Shown: positions 1 through 10,115, numbered from the stretch's first letter. The stretch: DNA of 34,681 bases from SAR202 cluster bacterium AG-426-M11 (GCA_003213095.1 QCNV01000013.1:1-34681); one strand, 5' to 3'. Numbers and translations: made by a program. The notes: generated by a model not told the origin, from the letters alone.

Positions 1-2
1 GT

Positions 3-617
3 ATGAAGATGAATTTGGATTTATTGGGTAGAAATTTAGAAATGGATACCTTGCAAAGATATGAAATTGTTTCAGATCTTTTGGATCAACAAGAAAATTT
101 AATTAATATTTTGGAATCATTAAGATTGTTGGCTAGAGGTGATTTATCAGAAGAAAATATTTTTGAGGAAATTGATTTTACTCAATTTATCATAGATTTA
201 GCTGCAAAATATCAACGACAATATCCGGAATCTCAATTCCATTTGACTTCATATTCAGAGAAACCTTTGATTTTTGCATGGAGGGAAGGATTACATGTGA
301 TGCTTAGTAACATTATAGTGAATTCTATAACTCATTCTAATAAGAAGCTTGAACAATTAGTAGTAGAAATTTCTACTGAAATTTCTGAAAATCGTTTGAT
401 TTTAACCATAGATGACAATGGAATTGGAATTCCAGAAACTGAAAGAACATTAGTTTTAGAGAGATTTAGAAGAGGAAACTCTACTTCAATAAAAGGCTCT
501 GGATTAGGTCTTGCTCTAGTGAAACAACAAGTAGAAATTCATAATGGTTCTATTGAAATTACATCAAATCCGTCGTCTGGAGCTAGATTTGTGATAAGTT
601 TGCCAGTAGTAATTTAA
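3..617 (+). CDS. Sensor histidine kinase, C-terminal part (HATPase_c), probably truncated by window edge
   Basis: Translated ORF has N-box-like NIIVNSITHS, G1 DDNGIGIP and G2 GSGLGLALVKQ motifs; starts at the window edge. Confidence 0.85.
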   Translation: MKMNLDLLGRNLEMDTLQRYEIVSDLLDQQENLINILESLRLLARGDLSEENIFEEIDFTQFIIDLAAKYQRQYPESQFHLTSYSEKPLIFAWREGLHVMLSNIIVNSITHSNKKLEQLVVEISTEISENRLILTIDDNGIGIPETERTLVLERFRRGNSTSIKGSGLGLALVKQQVEIHNGSIEITSNPSSGARFVISLPVVI

Positions 618-631
618 TTAGAGGGGAAAAC

Positions 632-1633
632 ATGGAATTTGGTGTTCAGGTAAATGTATATGAAACTGATTGGGATTCTATTTCAAAATCTATTATGACC
701 ATGGAGGCTGGTAGATGGGGAAGTGTTTGGTTTGCTGACCATTTTTTACCTCCCCATGTGTCTAGTACAAAAACTGATCAAATGGAAGCTGAATCTGAAA
801 CAGCTTTTGAAGGCTTCACATTGATATCAGTAGTTGCAGGGATGACACAAAGACTTAAGTTGGGTCATTTAGTTTTAGGGAATTCATATCGAAATCCTGC
901 ATTAGTAGCAAAAATGGCCACTACTTTAGACCAGGCTTCAAAAGGTAGATTTACATTATCTTTGGGAGCCTCTTGGTATGAGAGAGAACATTTAGCGTAT
1001 GGATGGAAGTTTCCTTCACTTAAAGAGAGATCAGATAGATTTGAAGAAGCATGTAAGTTGATTAGACTTTTATTTACTTCTGAACAACCTGTAAGTTTTG
1101 ATGGAGAATTTTATCAACTTGATCAAGCTCCATTGTCTCCTAATTGTTATCAAAAACCACATATTCCTATTTTAGTTGGAGGAACAGGAGAAAAAAGAAC
1201 TTTATTGACTCTTGCGAAATATGGAGATGTATTCAACTTGGATGGGTGGTCTGGGCGAGGAATGTCGATGGATTTGTACAAGCACAAAGTTAGTGTTTTA
1301 GAAAAACACTGCGAAAATGTCGGTAGAAACCCCACAGATATAAAAAAGACATTATTAATGCCTATAAAAATCACCAATAGTAAATCTGAAGCTAGAGAAT
1401 TTATCGAAAAACTAGGATACCGATCATCTGATTCTACTCATGGAAGTTTTGGTGGAAAATTAGTTTCTCCATTAGAAACTGACTCAGTGGCAGGTTCAGT
1501 AGATTATGTCGTACAAAGAATCGGAGAATTTATTGATGAAGGTGTAGAAGAAATCATGTTTGGAGCTATTGATACTGGCGATTCTGAAACACTTCAAATG
1601 ATAGATGAGGAAGTTTTACGGCATTTTGTTTAA
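632..1633 (+). CDS. LLM-class flavin-dependent oxidoreductase (luciferase-like monooxygenase)
   Basis: 333-aa ORF with luciferase-like features (WFADHFLPP, LKLGHLVLGNSYRNPALVAKMATTLDQASKGRFTLSLGASW, PILVGGTGEKRTL); SD-like gagggg upstream. Confidence 0.9.
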   Translation: MEFGVQVNVYETDWDSISKSIMTMEAGRWGSVWFADHFLPPHVSSTKTDQMEAESETAFEGFTLISVVAGMTQRLKLGHLVLGNSYRNPALVAKMATTLDQASKGRFTLSLGASWYEREHLAYGWKFPSLKERSDRFEEACKLIRLLFTSEQPVSFDGEFYQLDQAPLSPNCYQKPHIPILVGGTGEKRTLLTLAKYGDVFNLDGWSGRGMSMDLYKHKVSVLEKHCENVGRNPTDIKKTLLMPIKITNSKSEAREFIEKLGYRSSDSTHGSFGGKLVSPLETDSVAGSVDYVVQRIGEFIDEGVEEIMFGAIDTGDSETLQMIDEEVLRHFV

Positions 1634-1665
1634 TCTATCTGAATGTTGATATACGTGAAACTCAA

Positions 1666-2901
1666 ATGAATACAATCTTAAACAAATCTTTTGAATCATT
1701 AATTGTGATTAGATTCAGGTATATGTGGTTAGGTGATTTTGCTCTTTTATGTGCTGAATTTATGGAATTGTTAATTCTATCTTGGTATGTGTTGAATCAA
1801 ACTAATTCACCGATGATTTTAGGTGTTTATGCTGCACTAAGATTTACTGGCACCCTTTTTTCTCCACTCTTTGGAGTAATAGTTGATAGGCTAGGAAAAA
1901 GAAATATTTATATTTTTTCAAGAATTTGTTTCGTGATTTTATCTACGATCGTGATGGTTTTATATATTACAAATACTATTTCAGTTACATATGTTTTGAT
2001 TATTTCACCATTTGTTGGTTTATCTAGATCGTTAGATATGATAGTTAGACAATCTGTTATACCTTCAATTGTTGGGAATCGATTGCTTCAAAATAGTATT
2101 GCTCTATTAAGAACATCTAGAGATATTACTCAAATTGTGGGTCCCATAATGGGAGGTGTTTTATTAGAATTATTAGGAGCATCATTTAGTTATTTGGTAA
2201 TAGTTTGTCTTTATGTTTTAGCTTTAGTATTTGTATTGATGATTAGAGACATTCCCAATGATTTCTCTAATTCTAAAGAGTCACTAATTCTAAATTTTAA
2301 ACAAGGAATTTCTTATGCGTTATTGCATCCTTTTTTAGTAGGAATTTTAGTCATAGCATTTATGGTTAATTTAACTGGATTCCCTTTAAACAATGGATTG
2401 ATGCCGGTAATTGCAAAAGATATTATGAAAACTGATGCTGTAGGTTTGGGGTGGATGTTAGGGATGTATTCTGCGGGAGCTCTGTGTGGTTCTTTGGTAA
2501 TGGGTTATTTTTCTAATATGAAATGGGTAGGTATTTTAATGGTCTTAGGCGCACTTTTATGGCATGTGGGGATATTTTTCATTGGATTTGTTTCAACTTT
2601 ATTAGTTGCAATTCCTTTATTGTATTTGATAGGTATTTTTCAGTCTTTTGCCATGGTGACTATGGCAATGCTATTGATGTCTTACACCTCAAAAGAAATG
2701 TTGGGTCGAATATTAGGGTTGAGACAACTATCTGTTTATGGGCTTCCATTAGGATTATTGTTTTCAGGATCAATTGCCGATAATTTTGATGTGACATGGG
2801 CTTTATATTTGAATGGGGTTATCGGTTTTGTGATACTTGTAATAGCTGTGGTAATTTGGCCAAGTACATTTAAGTCAGATTTGTCTTATCAAAAAAACTA
2901 G
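1666..2901 (+). CDS. MFS transporter
   Basis: 411-aa highly hydrophobic ORF, ~12 TM pattern, MFS-like loop GVIVDRLGKRNIYIFSR. Confidence 0.85.
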   Translation: MNTILNKSFESLIVIRFRYMWLGDFALLCAEFMELLILSWYVLNQTNSPMILGVYAALRFTGTLFSPLFGVIVDRLGKRNIYIFSRICFVILSTIVMVLYITNTISVTYVLIISPFVGLSRSLDMIVRQSVIPSIVGNRLLQNSIALLRTSRDITQIVGPIMGGVLLELLGASFSYLVIVCLYVLALVFVLMIRDIPNDFSNSKESLILNFKQGISYALLHPFLVGILVIAFMVNLTGFPLNNGLMPVIAKDIMKTDAVGLGWMLGMYSAGALCGSLVMGYFSNMKWVGILMVLGALLWHVGIFFIGFVSTLLVAIPLLYLIGIFQSFAMVTMAMLLMSYTSKEMLGRILGLRQLSVYGLPLGLLFSGSIADNFDVTWALYLNGVIGFVILVIAVVIWPSTFKSDLSYQKN

Positions 2902-2912
2902 CTGTTTTTGAT
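2888..2912. terminator. Bidirectional terminator overlapping convergent stop codons
   Basis: ATCAAAAAAAC-TAGC-TGTTTTTGAT; same arms as 31116-31142. Confidence 0.55.
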
Positions 2913-4457
2913 TAAATCAGCAATTTTTTCACCAATCATCATAGTCGGTACGTTAGTGTTTGCTCTTGGGCAATCTGGCATGATTGATGCATCTGCTACT
3001 TTTAAGTTTTTGATTCCATGCACATTCCCGTATTGATCGACAACTGAAGTTGGGTCAGATTCCGGACCCATTTTGCATGTTCCAGATATATGATGACTAG
3101 TTCTAGCATTTTCTTTTAGCCAAATATTTAGTTGTGTGTCAGAGTTAAGTATTTCTTCGGTAGGAGCTAACCTGAAGTCAATTAGGTGTTTATATGAAGA
3201 TCCTGCGGCTACATCTACACACATTCTTACAGCATCTCTCATTCTTCTTAAGTCTTCTGTTTCTTTGAAAAAATTGTAATTAATATTTGGCTGAATACTA
3301 GGATCTGATGTTCTTAAGGATAATTCGCCTTTCCCTTTAGCCAAGTAAATAGCCACAATCATCCCAACTCTACCAAACATATTAGTGGTGTCTCCAAAGT
3401 AAAGTTTTGAACCCATTCCAAAACTAGTTTGATGAATCAACATGTCGTTTCGTAAATCTGAGCCCTTTGCAGTATATCTAATTGCAACATCTACTCCTCT
3501 AAGGTCAGGATCACTTTCTTGACCTTTTTGCACTTGCCAAGTAAGTGGTACTTGAGGATGGTCTCTCAAGTTTTTTCCAACGTTTGGATGGTGTAATAAA
3601 GTTTCAATTCCTTGATCTGATAGCATGTCATCTGGTCCTATTCCAGATAACATTAATATTTGAGGGGAATTAATAGCTCCTGCAGAGACTATGATTTCGT
3701 TGCCTTCAATAGTTTCCAAGCCACTTTCTGTACTAACTATTACCCCTTTTGCCTGTAAATTATCTAAAATAATTTTTTGAACTTGAGCATTGGATAGTAT
3801 CGTTAGGTTGCCTCTATCAAGGTAAGGCTCTAAGTATGTGATCCAAGTGTTTTGTCTGATTCGATTGATTGTATTAAATGGTAGGGGCCCCACTCCAGTA
3901 GAATCAGGGTCATTATGGTCATCAACGTGAGGATACCCTAAATCTCTGAAACCATCATAAAAAGCAATACTGTCTTTTTGCCATTCGTTTTTTGGTGTTC
4001 GTATACACCTTACAGGACCTGATTGGCCATGAAAATCTCCTGAAAAATCTAGATCGTTTTCTAGTTTTCTGAAATAAGGCAAACATTCTTGAAAGCTCCA
4101 AAGATCATTCCCAGAGTTAGCCCATTCATCATAATCATCTGGTTCGCCCCTTAAGAATATTTGAGCATTAACTGCGCTAGATCCTCCTAGTGTTTTTCCT
4201 CTAGGAACTAAAATAGGCTCACGTAATTCGGTAGATTTCCCAATAAAAGTTCTGCCATGATCAGGATTTGTGAAAAACCAAGATCTATTTCTATTAGCAC
4301 CAAAACCGTATTTCACTTCATTTGGGGTTTGATCTATGGATGTGTATCCTGGACCACTCTCTATTAATAATACAGAATTTTTATGGGATTCAGAAAGTCT
4401 TGAGGCTATGATAGCCCCAGCAGATCCCGATCCTATTATGATGTAGTCGTATGCCAT
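2898..4457 (-). CDS. GMC family oxidoreductase (choline dehydrogenase-like)
   Basis: N-terminal YDYIIIGSGSAGAIIASRLSE FAD motif, GGSSAVNAQIFLRG and GAINSPQILMLSGIGP GMC signatures, C-terminal SHHISGTCKMG. Confidence 0.95.
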   Translation of the reverse strand: MAYDYIIIGSGSAGAIIASRLSESHKNSVLLIESGPGYTSIDQTPNEVKYGFGANRNRSWFFTNPDHGRTFIGKSTELREPILVPRGKTLGGSSAVNAQIFLRGEPDDYDEWANSGNDLWSFQECLPYFRKLENDLDFSGDFHGQSGPVRCIRTPKNEWQKDSIAFYDGFRDLGYPHVDDHNDPDSTGVGPLPFNTINRIRQNTWITYLEPYLDRGNLTILSNAQVQKIILDNLQAKGVIVSTESGLETIEGNEIIVSAGAINSPQILMLSGIGPDDMLSDQGIETLLHHPNVGKNLRDHPQVPLTWQVQKGQESDPDLRGVDVAIRYTAKGSDLRNDMLIHQTSFGMGSKLYFGDTTNMFGRVGMIVAIYLAKGKGELSLRTSDPSIQPNINYNFFKETEDLRRMRDAVRMCVDVAAGSSYKHLIDFRLAPTEEILNSDTQLNIWLKENARTSHHISGTCKMGPESDPTSVVDQYGNVHGIKNLKVADASIMPDCPRANTNVPTMMIGEKIADLIKNS

Positions 4458-4467
4458 TTCAGCCCTT

Positions 4468-5493
4468 TTACTTGATTAGTTTGTATGTTTTCTCGGCAGT
4501 GTTTTTGAACATATCATTTCGTTCTGAAGGGGAGAAGTTTTTAGAGTATTTTTTGAAAGCGTTGTATAAAACATGATACGAGAAAGAAACTTTATCAACA
4601 GGGAAATTACTTTCAAACATACCTCTGCTAGGAGTGAATTTTTCTATACAAAAATCTAGATACGGTTTCATATCAATTGCTAGAGTATCTGAATCAACTG
4701 GAATTGGAAGATTATGCCAATTATGTCCAGTTTGTGGCATTCCTAATCCCCCTAATTTAATGACTACATTGGGACATTCTGAAAGGTCAGAAATATTTTG
4801 TTGCCAGATTTTTATCACTTCTTCTCTGCGAGAGTCATACGGACCTATTTGGATTAATCCTCCAACATGGTTAACAATTATAGGTAGATCAGGTATTTGC
4901 TTAGCTATATTTAATAGCTCTGGTAGCTGATGGAAATACATCCAAGATTCAAAAGTTAACCCCATTTCTGAAACAATTTTGGCACCTTCTAAAAATTCAG
5001 GTGAAGACATTTGTTCAGGGATGCCATAAGTAGGATTATTTTCTATTTCAGGATATTGATCCCAAGTGACAGTATGCCTGATTCCTTTGAAACGATTTGG
5101 GCTTGCTTCTATAAGCTTTTCCAATACAGGTTTTACCCCATCTCCTAGACTTAAGTTAGCATGCCCAACAATTGCTGCACCTGCCCTAGTTTTTCCATAA
5201 ATCCCACTTGAACTAGCTGCAGAAAGACCTTCTACAAACTCTACTTCACCAACAGTTTTGAATTTTTCATCAACATCAATGTTGTACATTGAGCGAGCTT
5301 CTACAAAAACTGTAGAAACTATATTGTGACCAGAGTCAGTATCAGCCATGAGTTCATGAAGTAAATACCTTTGATAAGGTATTCTTTCATATCTGTGATC
5401 CCAAAAATGATGGTGTGGATCACAAATAGGTAAATCTGGTTCAATAATTTCTTCTTTGGTTAATTCTAACCAGTCGTTTCCTCCGTATGGCAT
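4468..5493 (-). CDS. Amidohydrolase family protein (COG3618/L-fuconolactonase-like)
   Basis: CDPHHHFWDHRYERIPYQRYLL metal motif, VNHVGGL, ESNFPVDK; start moved to ATG at 5493 (MPYGGNDW), preceded by GGAG. Confidence 0.88.
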   Translation of the reverse strand: MPYGGNDWLELTKEEIIEPDLPICDPHHHFWDHRYERIPYQRYLLHELMADTDSGHNIVSTVFVEARSMYNIDVDEKFKTVGEVEFVEGLSAASSSGIYGKTRAGAAIVGHANLSLGDGVKPVLEKLIEASPNRFKGIRHTVTWDQYPEIENNPTYGIPEQMSSPEFLEGAKIVSEMGLTFESWMYFHQLPELLNIAKQIPDLPIIVNHVGGLIQIGPYDSRREEVIKIWQQNISDLSECPNVVIKLGGLGMPQTGHNWHNLPIPVDSDTLAIDMKPYLDFCIEKFTPSRGMFESNFPVDKVSFSYHVLYNAFKKYSKNFSPSERNDMFKNTAEKTYKLIK

Positions 5494-5554
5494 ATGAATC
5501 TCCGAATTTATAATTTGAAGAATCATAGCAAATTTATAAATTTAAAGTGTTAAC

Positions 5555-6934
5555 ATGAAAGACGAAAATCATATGAACTTACACGATTCACCCAGAACCC
5601 GGTTGATTTTGCAATCAGCTATACCCAATATGTTTTATCGATTGGCTGCTCCTAATATGTTAGCTGTCATAGTAATTTCTTTAGTTACATTTTCAGAGGC
5701 ATGGTACATAGGTAAAGTAAATACTGTTGCATTGGCAGGATTAGCAATAGTTTTCCCGTTTCAAACTTTAATGGGAATGATGGGAAACGGAGGTATGGGA
5801 AATGGCACAGCCTCAGCATTATCTCGTACAATTGGTAAAAATGATTTTAAAAGGGCTCAGTCTGTAATTTGGCATTCAGCGTTAATTAACTTTTTATTAT
5901 CTTTAATATATCTAATCTGTCTTGGAATATTTTCAAGATCTATTTTTGATTTGTTTGGGGCATCTGAAGAAGTAACAAGTCAAGCAGTCTTATTTTCTCG
6001 AATATTTTTTGGATTGGCACCTTTTATATGGTTATATTTTTGGATGAAATCTGTGTATAGAGGTTTAGGTGCGATTCAGATTTTGGCTCGACTTGATATT
6101 GTTGCAAGTGTCATTCAGCTTGTTCTGAGCGGTGCTTTAACTTTAGGTTGGGGCTTTTTCCCATCTTTAGGATTGCTAGGACCGGCAATTGCTGCAGTGA
6201 TCTGCCAAGGGTTTGCAGGTGTAGCAATGTTGTGTTGGTTCATTTTAGGAAAATTTGAAATTTCACTTAAAATTGTTTCTTTAGATTTTGATGTTGCTGG
6301 AGATATATTGAAAGTTGGAGGAATGGGTGTTTTATTAGCTTCTAACATTGCTTTGACTATAATGTTAACTACTCGGTTTGTGGCTGATTTTGGTACTGAG
6401 GCAATAGCAGGGTATGGAGTATGTGGTCGTTTAGAGCAAATGTTCATCCCTTTAGCTTTTGGAGTTGGAGGAGTATTAGTAGTAATTGTAGGAACAAATT
6501 TTGGAGCGACTCAATATGAAAGAGCTAGAAAGTCTGCTAGATTTGGTGCTTTAATAATCGCTTTAGTATCTACTTTGATTGGGGTGATTCTTGCACTATT
6601 TCCGAGTTTATGGATAGATTTGTTTACTAAAGAACTAGGAGCATTTGCTATAGGTTCTGTATATTTGAGAATTGTCGGTCCAGTTTTTGGGCTTTTTGCA
6701 GGAGGGCAAACATTGTCGTTTGCTAGCTATGGTACCGGCAGCATGATTATCCCTGTTTTAGGTGGTATGTATAGAGTTTTTATTACTACTATTTTTGGAT
6801 TATCGATTGCATACTTTTCGTTGGATATTTCATTTCTGTTTTTAGGAGTGACCCTAGGAATGATTGGGTGGGCAATTATTCTTAGTTTAAATATGGTTTC
6901 AAAAGGATGGAATCCAGAAAAAACTATAGATTGA
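5555..6934 (+). CDS. MATE family efflux transporter
   Basis: 459-aa polytopic ORF with MATE-like duplicated architecture (APNMLAVIVISLVTFSEAWYIGKVNTVALAGLAIVFP); start could be the in-frame ATG at 5573. Confidence 0.85.
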   Translation: MKDENHMNLHDSPRTRLILQSAIPNMFYRLAAPNMLAVIVISLVTFSEAWYIGKVNTVALAGLAIVFPFQTLMGMMGNGGMGNGTASALSRTIGKNDFKRAQSVIWHSALINFLLSLIYLICLGIFSRSIFDLFGASEEVTSQAVLFSRIFFGLAPFIWLYFWMKSVYRGLGAIQILARLDIVASVIQLVLSGALTLGWGFFPSLGLLGPAIAAVICQGFAGVAMLCWFILGKFEISLKIVSLDFDVAGDILKVGGMGVLLASNIALTIMLTTRFVADFGTEAIAGYGVCGRLEQMFIPLAFGVGGVLVVIVGTNFGATQYERARKSARFGALIIALVSTLIGVILALFPSLWIDLFTKELGAFAIGSVYLRIVGPVFGLFAGGQTLSFASYGTGSMIIPVLGGMYRVFITTIFGLSIAYFSLDISFLFLGVTLGMIGWAIILSLNMVSKGWNPEKTID

Positions 6935-7784
6935 GGCTTCTATCTCTATATCCCCAAAATCCTATGATCAAGAACAGGAGAATTTTGAAGATTACTAGAG
7001 ATAAATCTGCAAAATCCAATCCGTTAACATAAGGGTTGTTATATGCTCCAAATGAAGATATCCATTCCTTCACAAATTCAAAAATCTCATTTGTTTGAGC
7101 TAACATACCAGATAGCCATTCCATAGCCAAAAGTCCAATGCCTGCAGCCCAACTCAATGATGACTTGCCTGTATATGCTCCTATGGCAAATCCAAATGCA
7201 GCAAAACTTACTCCGCCAAGTGCACTTTGGATTACTGATTCCACAAGAGATGAGTAATTCAAGCTAGCGTCTACAAAAAGCGTCATGATGAAAATTAAAT
7301 TCACCCATACAAAAGGAATAAGCATTCCTAATCCGATTAAAATAATTGCTTGAGCAGAAAATATCATAGTTCTAGTAAAAGGTAATGATGCAACAAATTC
7401 GAAAGTCCCATCTTCTTCTGATTTTGCTCCAATTTTGTTCATTAACCCTATGATGCAAACAGCAATAAGTAATGGCATGAATAAGTTCATGAGATATCCT
7501 GAGACTAGTCCTTCTAAAGACCATATTGAATCCCAATTACTGATTCCAAATGCATTAAGTACTACTGAGTTATCAGAAAAACCTGATGTCTCGAGGGCGT
7601 TTTTCTGGCCATCGATTAAATTTTCTTTTAAATTTGAGTTTCCAAAAGCCAAAGGAATTATCATTAAATAGACTCCAGGGGCGAATGTCCAAGTTGATAT
7701 CCATCTTTGTGAGGAAATAATGATGTACCAACCATAAGTAGCTAGAAATTTAATCAAAACTCTTTTCCTTATCGAAAAAATCAA
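6924..7784 (-). CDS. ABC-2 type transporter permease
   Basis: 286-aa membrane ORF overlapping the upstream ABC ATPase; FEFVASLPFTRTMIFSAQAII-like ABC-2 motif. Confidence 0.8.
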   Translation of the reverse strand: MIFSIRKRVLIKFLATYGWYIIISSQRWISTWTFAPGVYLMIIPLAFGNSNLKENLIDGQKNALETSGFSDNSVVLNAFGISNWDSIWSLEGLVSGYLMNLFMPLLIAVCIIGLMNKIGAKSEEDGTFEFVASLPFTRTMIFSAQAIILIGLGMLIPFVWVNLIFIMTLFVDASLNYSSLVESVIQSALGGVSFAAFGFAIGAYTGKSSLSWAAGIGLLAMEWLSGMLAQTNEIFEFVKEWISSFGAYNNPYVNGLDFADLSLVIFKILLFLIIGFWGYRDRSLNL

Positions 7785-8469
7785 AGAATTGATTCTCAGC
7801 TGATGTGTTGTTTTGTTCGGCCATTTTTTTGAACCCTTCTAAGGATTGATCATATATTTTTTCCCCTTCTTTCATCACAGCTAGTGAGTCAACAGTTTTT
7901 TCAACTTCAGAAATTATGTGTGAAGAAAGTAATATTGATGTTCCATTGTTGGCAAAATCATTGAGTATTTGAAACAAGGTTCTTTGGTGAAAAGGGTCGA
8001 GGCCAGAAGTGGGCTCATCTAATATTAAAGCTTTGGGTTTATGCAAAAGAGATAATATTATAGCGGTTTTCTGTTTATTTCCTTTTGAAAGTTTTTTGAG
8101 TGTCTGTTTAATGTCCAGATCAAAATTTGTAGCTAATTCTAAAGCATAGTCTAATTTGACATTTCGGGCATTAGCTGCAAATTTGAACAGTGTTTCTGAG
8201 GATAAATTATCTGGTAACCGAGAGTCTCCCGGAAGAAACCCTATTATTTTTTTTGCTTCTACAGGGTTAGATATCGGGTCAATTTTATTGACTGAAAGAA
8301 TTCCATATGAACATTTTAAGAAGCCCATGAAAGATCTCATGGTAGTGGTTTTTCCAGAGCCATTCGGTCCCAATAATGCCTTTGTTTCCCCATCTTGAAT
8401 GGATATAGAGATGTTTTTAACTCCTTTGCCATTTTGATATAACATTGTGAGGTTATCTATAGATATCAT
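7750..8469 (-). CDS. ABC transporter ATP-binding protein
   Basis: Walker A GPNGSGKTTTM, signature-like LSKGNKQK, Walker B ALILDEPTSGLDP, H-loop SSHI. Confidence 0.95.
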   Translation of the reverse strand: MISIDNLTMLYQNGKGVKNISISIQDGETKALLGPNGSGKTTTMRSFMGFLKCSYGILSVNKIDPISNPVEAKKIIGFLPGDSRLPDNLSSETLFKFAANARNVKLDYALELATNFDLDIKQTLKKLSKGNKQKTAIILSLLHKPKALILDEPTSGLDPFHQRTLFQILNDFANNGTSILLSSHIISEVEKTVDSLAVMKEGEKIYDQSLEGFKKMAEQNNTSAENQFFDFFDKEKSFD

Positions 8470-8879
8470 TATTGATGTAAATCAGAAATTATTTTTGATG
8501 GGACCAATTTAAATATCACTACATCTTTAGCATTGTCACGATACAAATTAGAGAATTCAACTCCTTCTGTCAATCCGTAATATTTCACAGATAAAGATTT
8601 TACGAATTGATTTATAGGTATTTGTACCTGCTCCACTTTGCCATGAATTATTACTGATTGGTATGGTGGCTCTCTGTCGTCTACACACAAAGTAGCAAAA
8701 GGGTTTTGTAATAAGTTTTTCCACTTTTGTGTGTTAATTCCAGTAAACATTAATGCCTCACAATTTACCCAAGAATACCAAATAGGGACAGAGTGAGGCA
8801 TGTTATGTTTATCAACTGTACTGAGTACAGCAATTCTCGTTTTTTCTAGAAACTTTTGCGAAGTAGTATCTATTTTTAT
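8469..8879 (-). CDS. Pyridoxamine 5'-phosphate oxidase-like flavin/F420-binding protein; start codon uncertain (AUA at 8879 proposed, ORF track ATG at 8801)
   Basis: Frame upstream of ATG 8801 reads IKIDTTSQKFLEKTRIAVLSTVDKHN then MPHSVPIWYSW, the usual family N-terminus; no ATG/GTG/TTG between upstream TAG (8889-8891) and 8801. Confidence 0.65.
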   Translation of the reverse strand: MKIDTTSQKFLEKTRIAVLSTVDKHNMPHSVPIWYSWVNCEALMFTGINTQKWKNLLQNPFATLCVDDREPPYQSVIIHGKVEQVQIPINQFVKSLSVKYYGLTEGVEFSNLYRDNAKDVVIFKLVPSKIISDLHQ

Positions 8880-8888
8880 AGTTTTATC

Positions 8889-9821
8889 CTAGGAATCAAT
8901 AGGAGTGTTCTCTAGGTTACCCCATTCAGTCCATGAACCATCGTACACTGCAACATTTTCATATCCAAGTAATTCTTGTAATACAAACCAGCTGTGGGTA
9001 GCTCGTACGGCAGTTTGACACAAAGTGTAAATATCTAGCTCATTTGTTACAGAAGTAGAATTGTATAAATTCTTTAGATCTTCAGCTGGTAAAAATTTAC
9101 CATCTGCGTCAACATTTTGTACCCATTCTACGTGTATGGATTCAGGGATGTGTCCTCCTCTTTCAGCCCTAACGTCTCTACCAGCATATTCATCGGCAGA
9201 TCTAGTATCTAAAACTATTGAAGTCTCATCATCAATTGACTCCATTACTTTTTGTAAAGATATGATTAGTTCAGGCTTTGCCTCTCCCGTAAAAGAATAT
9301 TTTGAGGAAGATATGGAAGTCGAATCTGATGTTATTTTTTTACCTTCTGATTCCCAGAGTGCATAAGACCCGTCCATGAGTTTTGTATCTTTATGGCCGT
9401 ATACTTCTAGAGTCCAAAGCAGTCTGCTAGCCCAAAGATTTTTAATGTGGTCGACTACTACAATTGTGTCAGTATCTTTTATTCCTAATGCACTTAGCTT
9501 AGTAGACATTTCATTTTCAGAAGGAATTAAACCTTTGACTCCATCTCTTTCTACTTGTAGTTCTTTATAAGATAGATTGACTGAGTCAGGAATATGTCCT
9601 GCGGCATAATCTTCAGGTAACCTGATGTCGATAATTTTCAAGTTTTTGTCATCTAATCGCTCTTCAACCCATGAGGTTGAAACTAATTTGTCAGTAGAAG
9701 CGTATCCTTTAGATTCTAATGATGTGTCAGAATTGGACTCATCAGAAGAACACCCTATGAATAATAGCGATGATAAAGCAAGCAAAAATATTGTTTGAAG
9801 TGAAATAATTTTTTTAATCAT
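8889..9821 (-). CDS. Tandem-rhodanese sulfurtransferase, predicted lipoprotein
   Basis: Lipobox LFIGC after hydrophobic signal; two rhodanese domains; active-site-like LCQTAVRATHSW in the C-terminal domain. Confidence 0.9.
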   Translation of the reverse strand: MIKKIISLQTIFLLALSSLLFIGCSSDESNSDTSLESKGYASTDKLVSTSWVEERLDDKNLKIIDIRLPEDYAAGHIPDSVNLSYKELQVERDGVKGLIPSENEMSTKLSALGIKDTDTIVVVDHIKNLWASRLLWTLEVYGHKDTKLMDGSYALWESEGKKITSDSTSISSSKYSFTGEAKPELIISLQKVMESIDDETSIVLDTRSADEYAGRDVRAERGGHIPESIHVEWVQNVDADGKFLPAEDLKNLYNSTSVTNELDIYTLCQTAVRATHSWFVLQELLGYENVAVYDGSWTEWGNLENTPIDS

Positions 9822-9828
9822 TTGATTC

Positions 9829-10062
9829 CTATTTGAATAATTTAATTTTCCATTCTCCCGGCTTAATTTCTTCTATTTCACAGCCGTAACCTCTTTTCAT
9901 GGCTTCAGGTGGAATAGTTGAAAGGGCAGGGGGATGATCAGTTATTACATCTAATGAATTGGGCTTAGGGTCTGATTCGTCTAATTCTCGATTTGTTCGG
10001 AGCATAGGATAGGGACATATTTCGCCTCGTACATCTAGGGTCGCTATCTCAGTTTGTTCCAT
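9829..10062 (-). CDS. TusA/SirA-like sulfur carrier protein
   Basis: 77-aa ORF with LDVRGEICPYPML (CPxP motif); strong SD AAAGGAG upstream. Confidence 0.9.
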   Translation of the reverse strand: MEQTEIATLDVRGEICPYPMLRTNRELDESDPKPNSLDVITDHPPALSTIPPEAMKRGYGCEIEEIKPGEWKIKLFK

Positions 10063-10081
10063 TTAAACTCCTTTTTTTGTC

Positions 10082-10115
10082 AAAAAAAATCCCCGCTCAA
10101 TTTGTTTGGCGGGGA
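10082..10115 (-). terminator. Rho-independent terminator/attenuator upstream of tusA-like gene
   Basis: Minus strand TCCCCGC-CAAACAAATTGA-GCGGGGA followed by T8; lies upstream of the gene, after a poly-Cys uORF. Confidence 0.85.
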
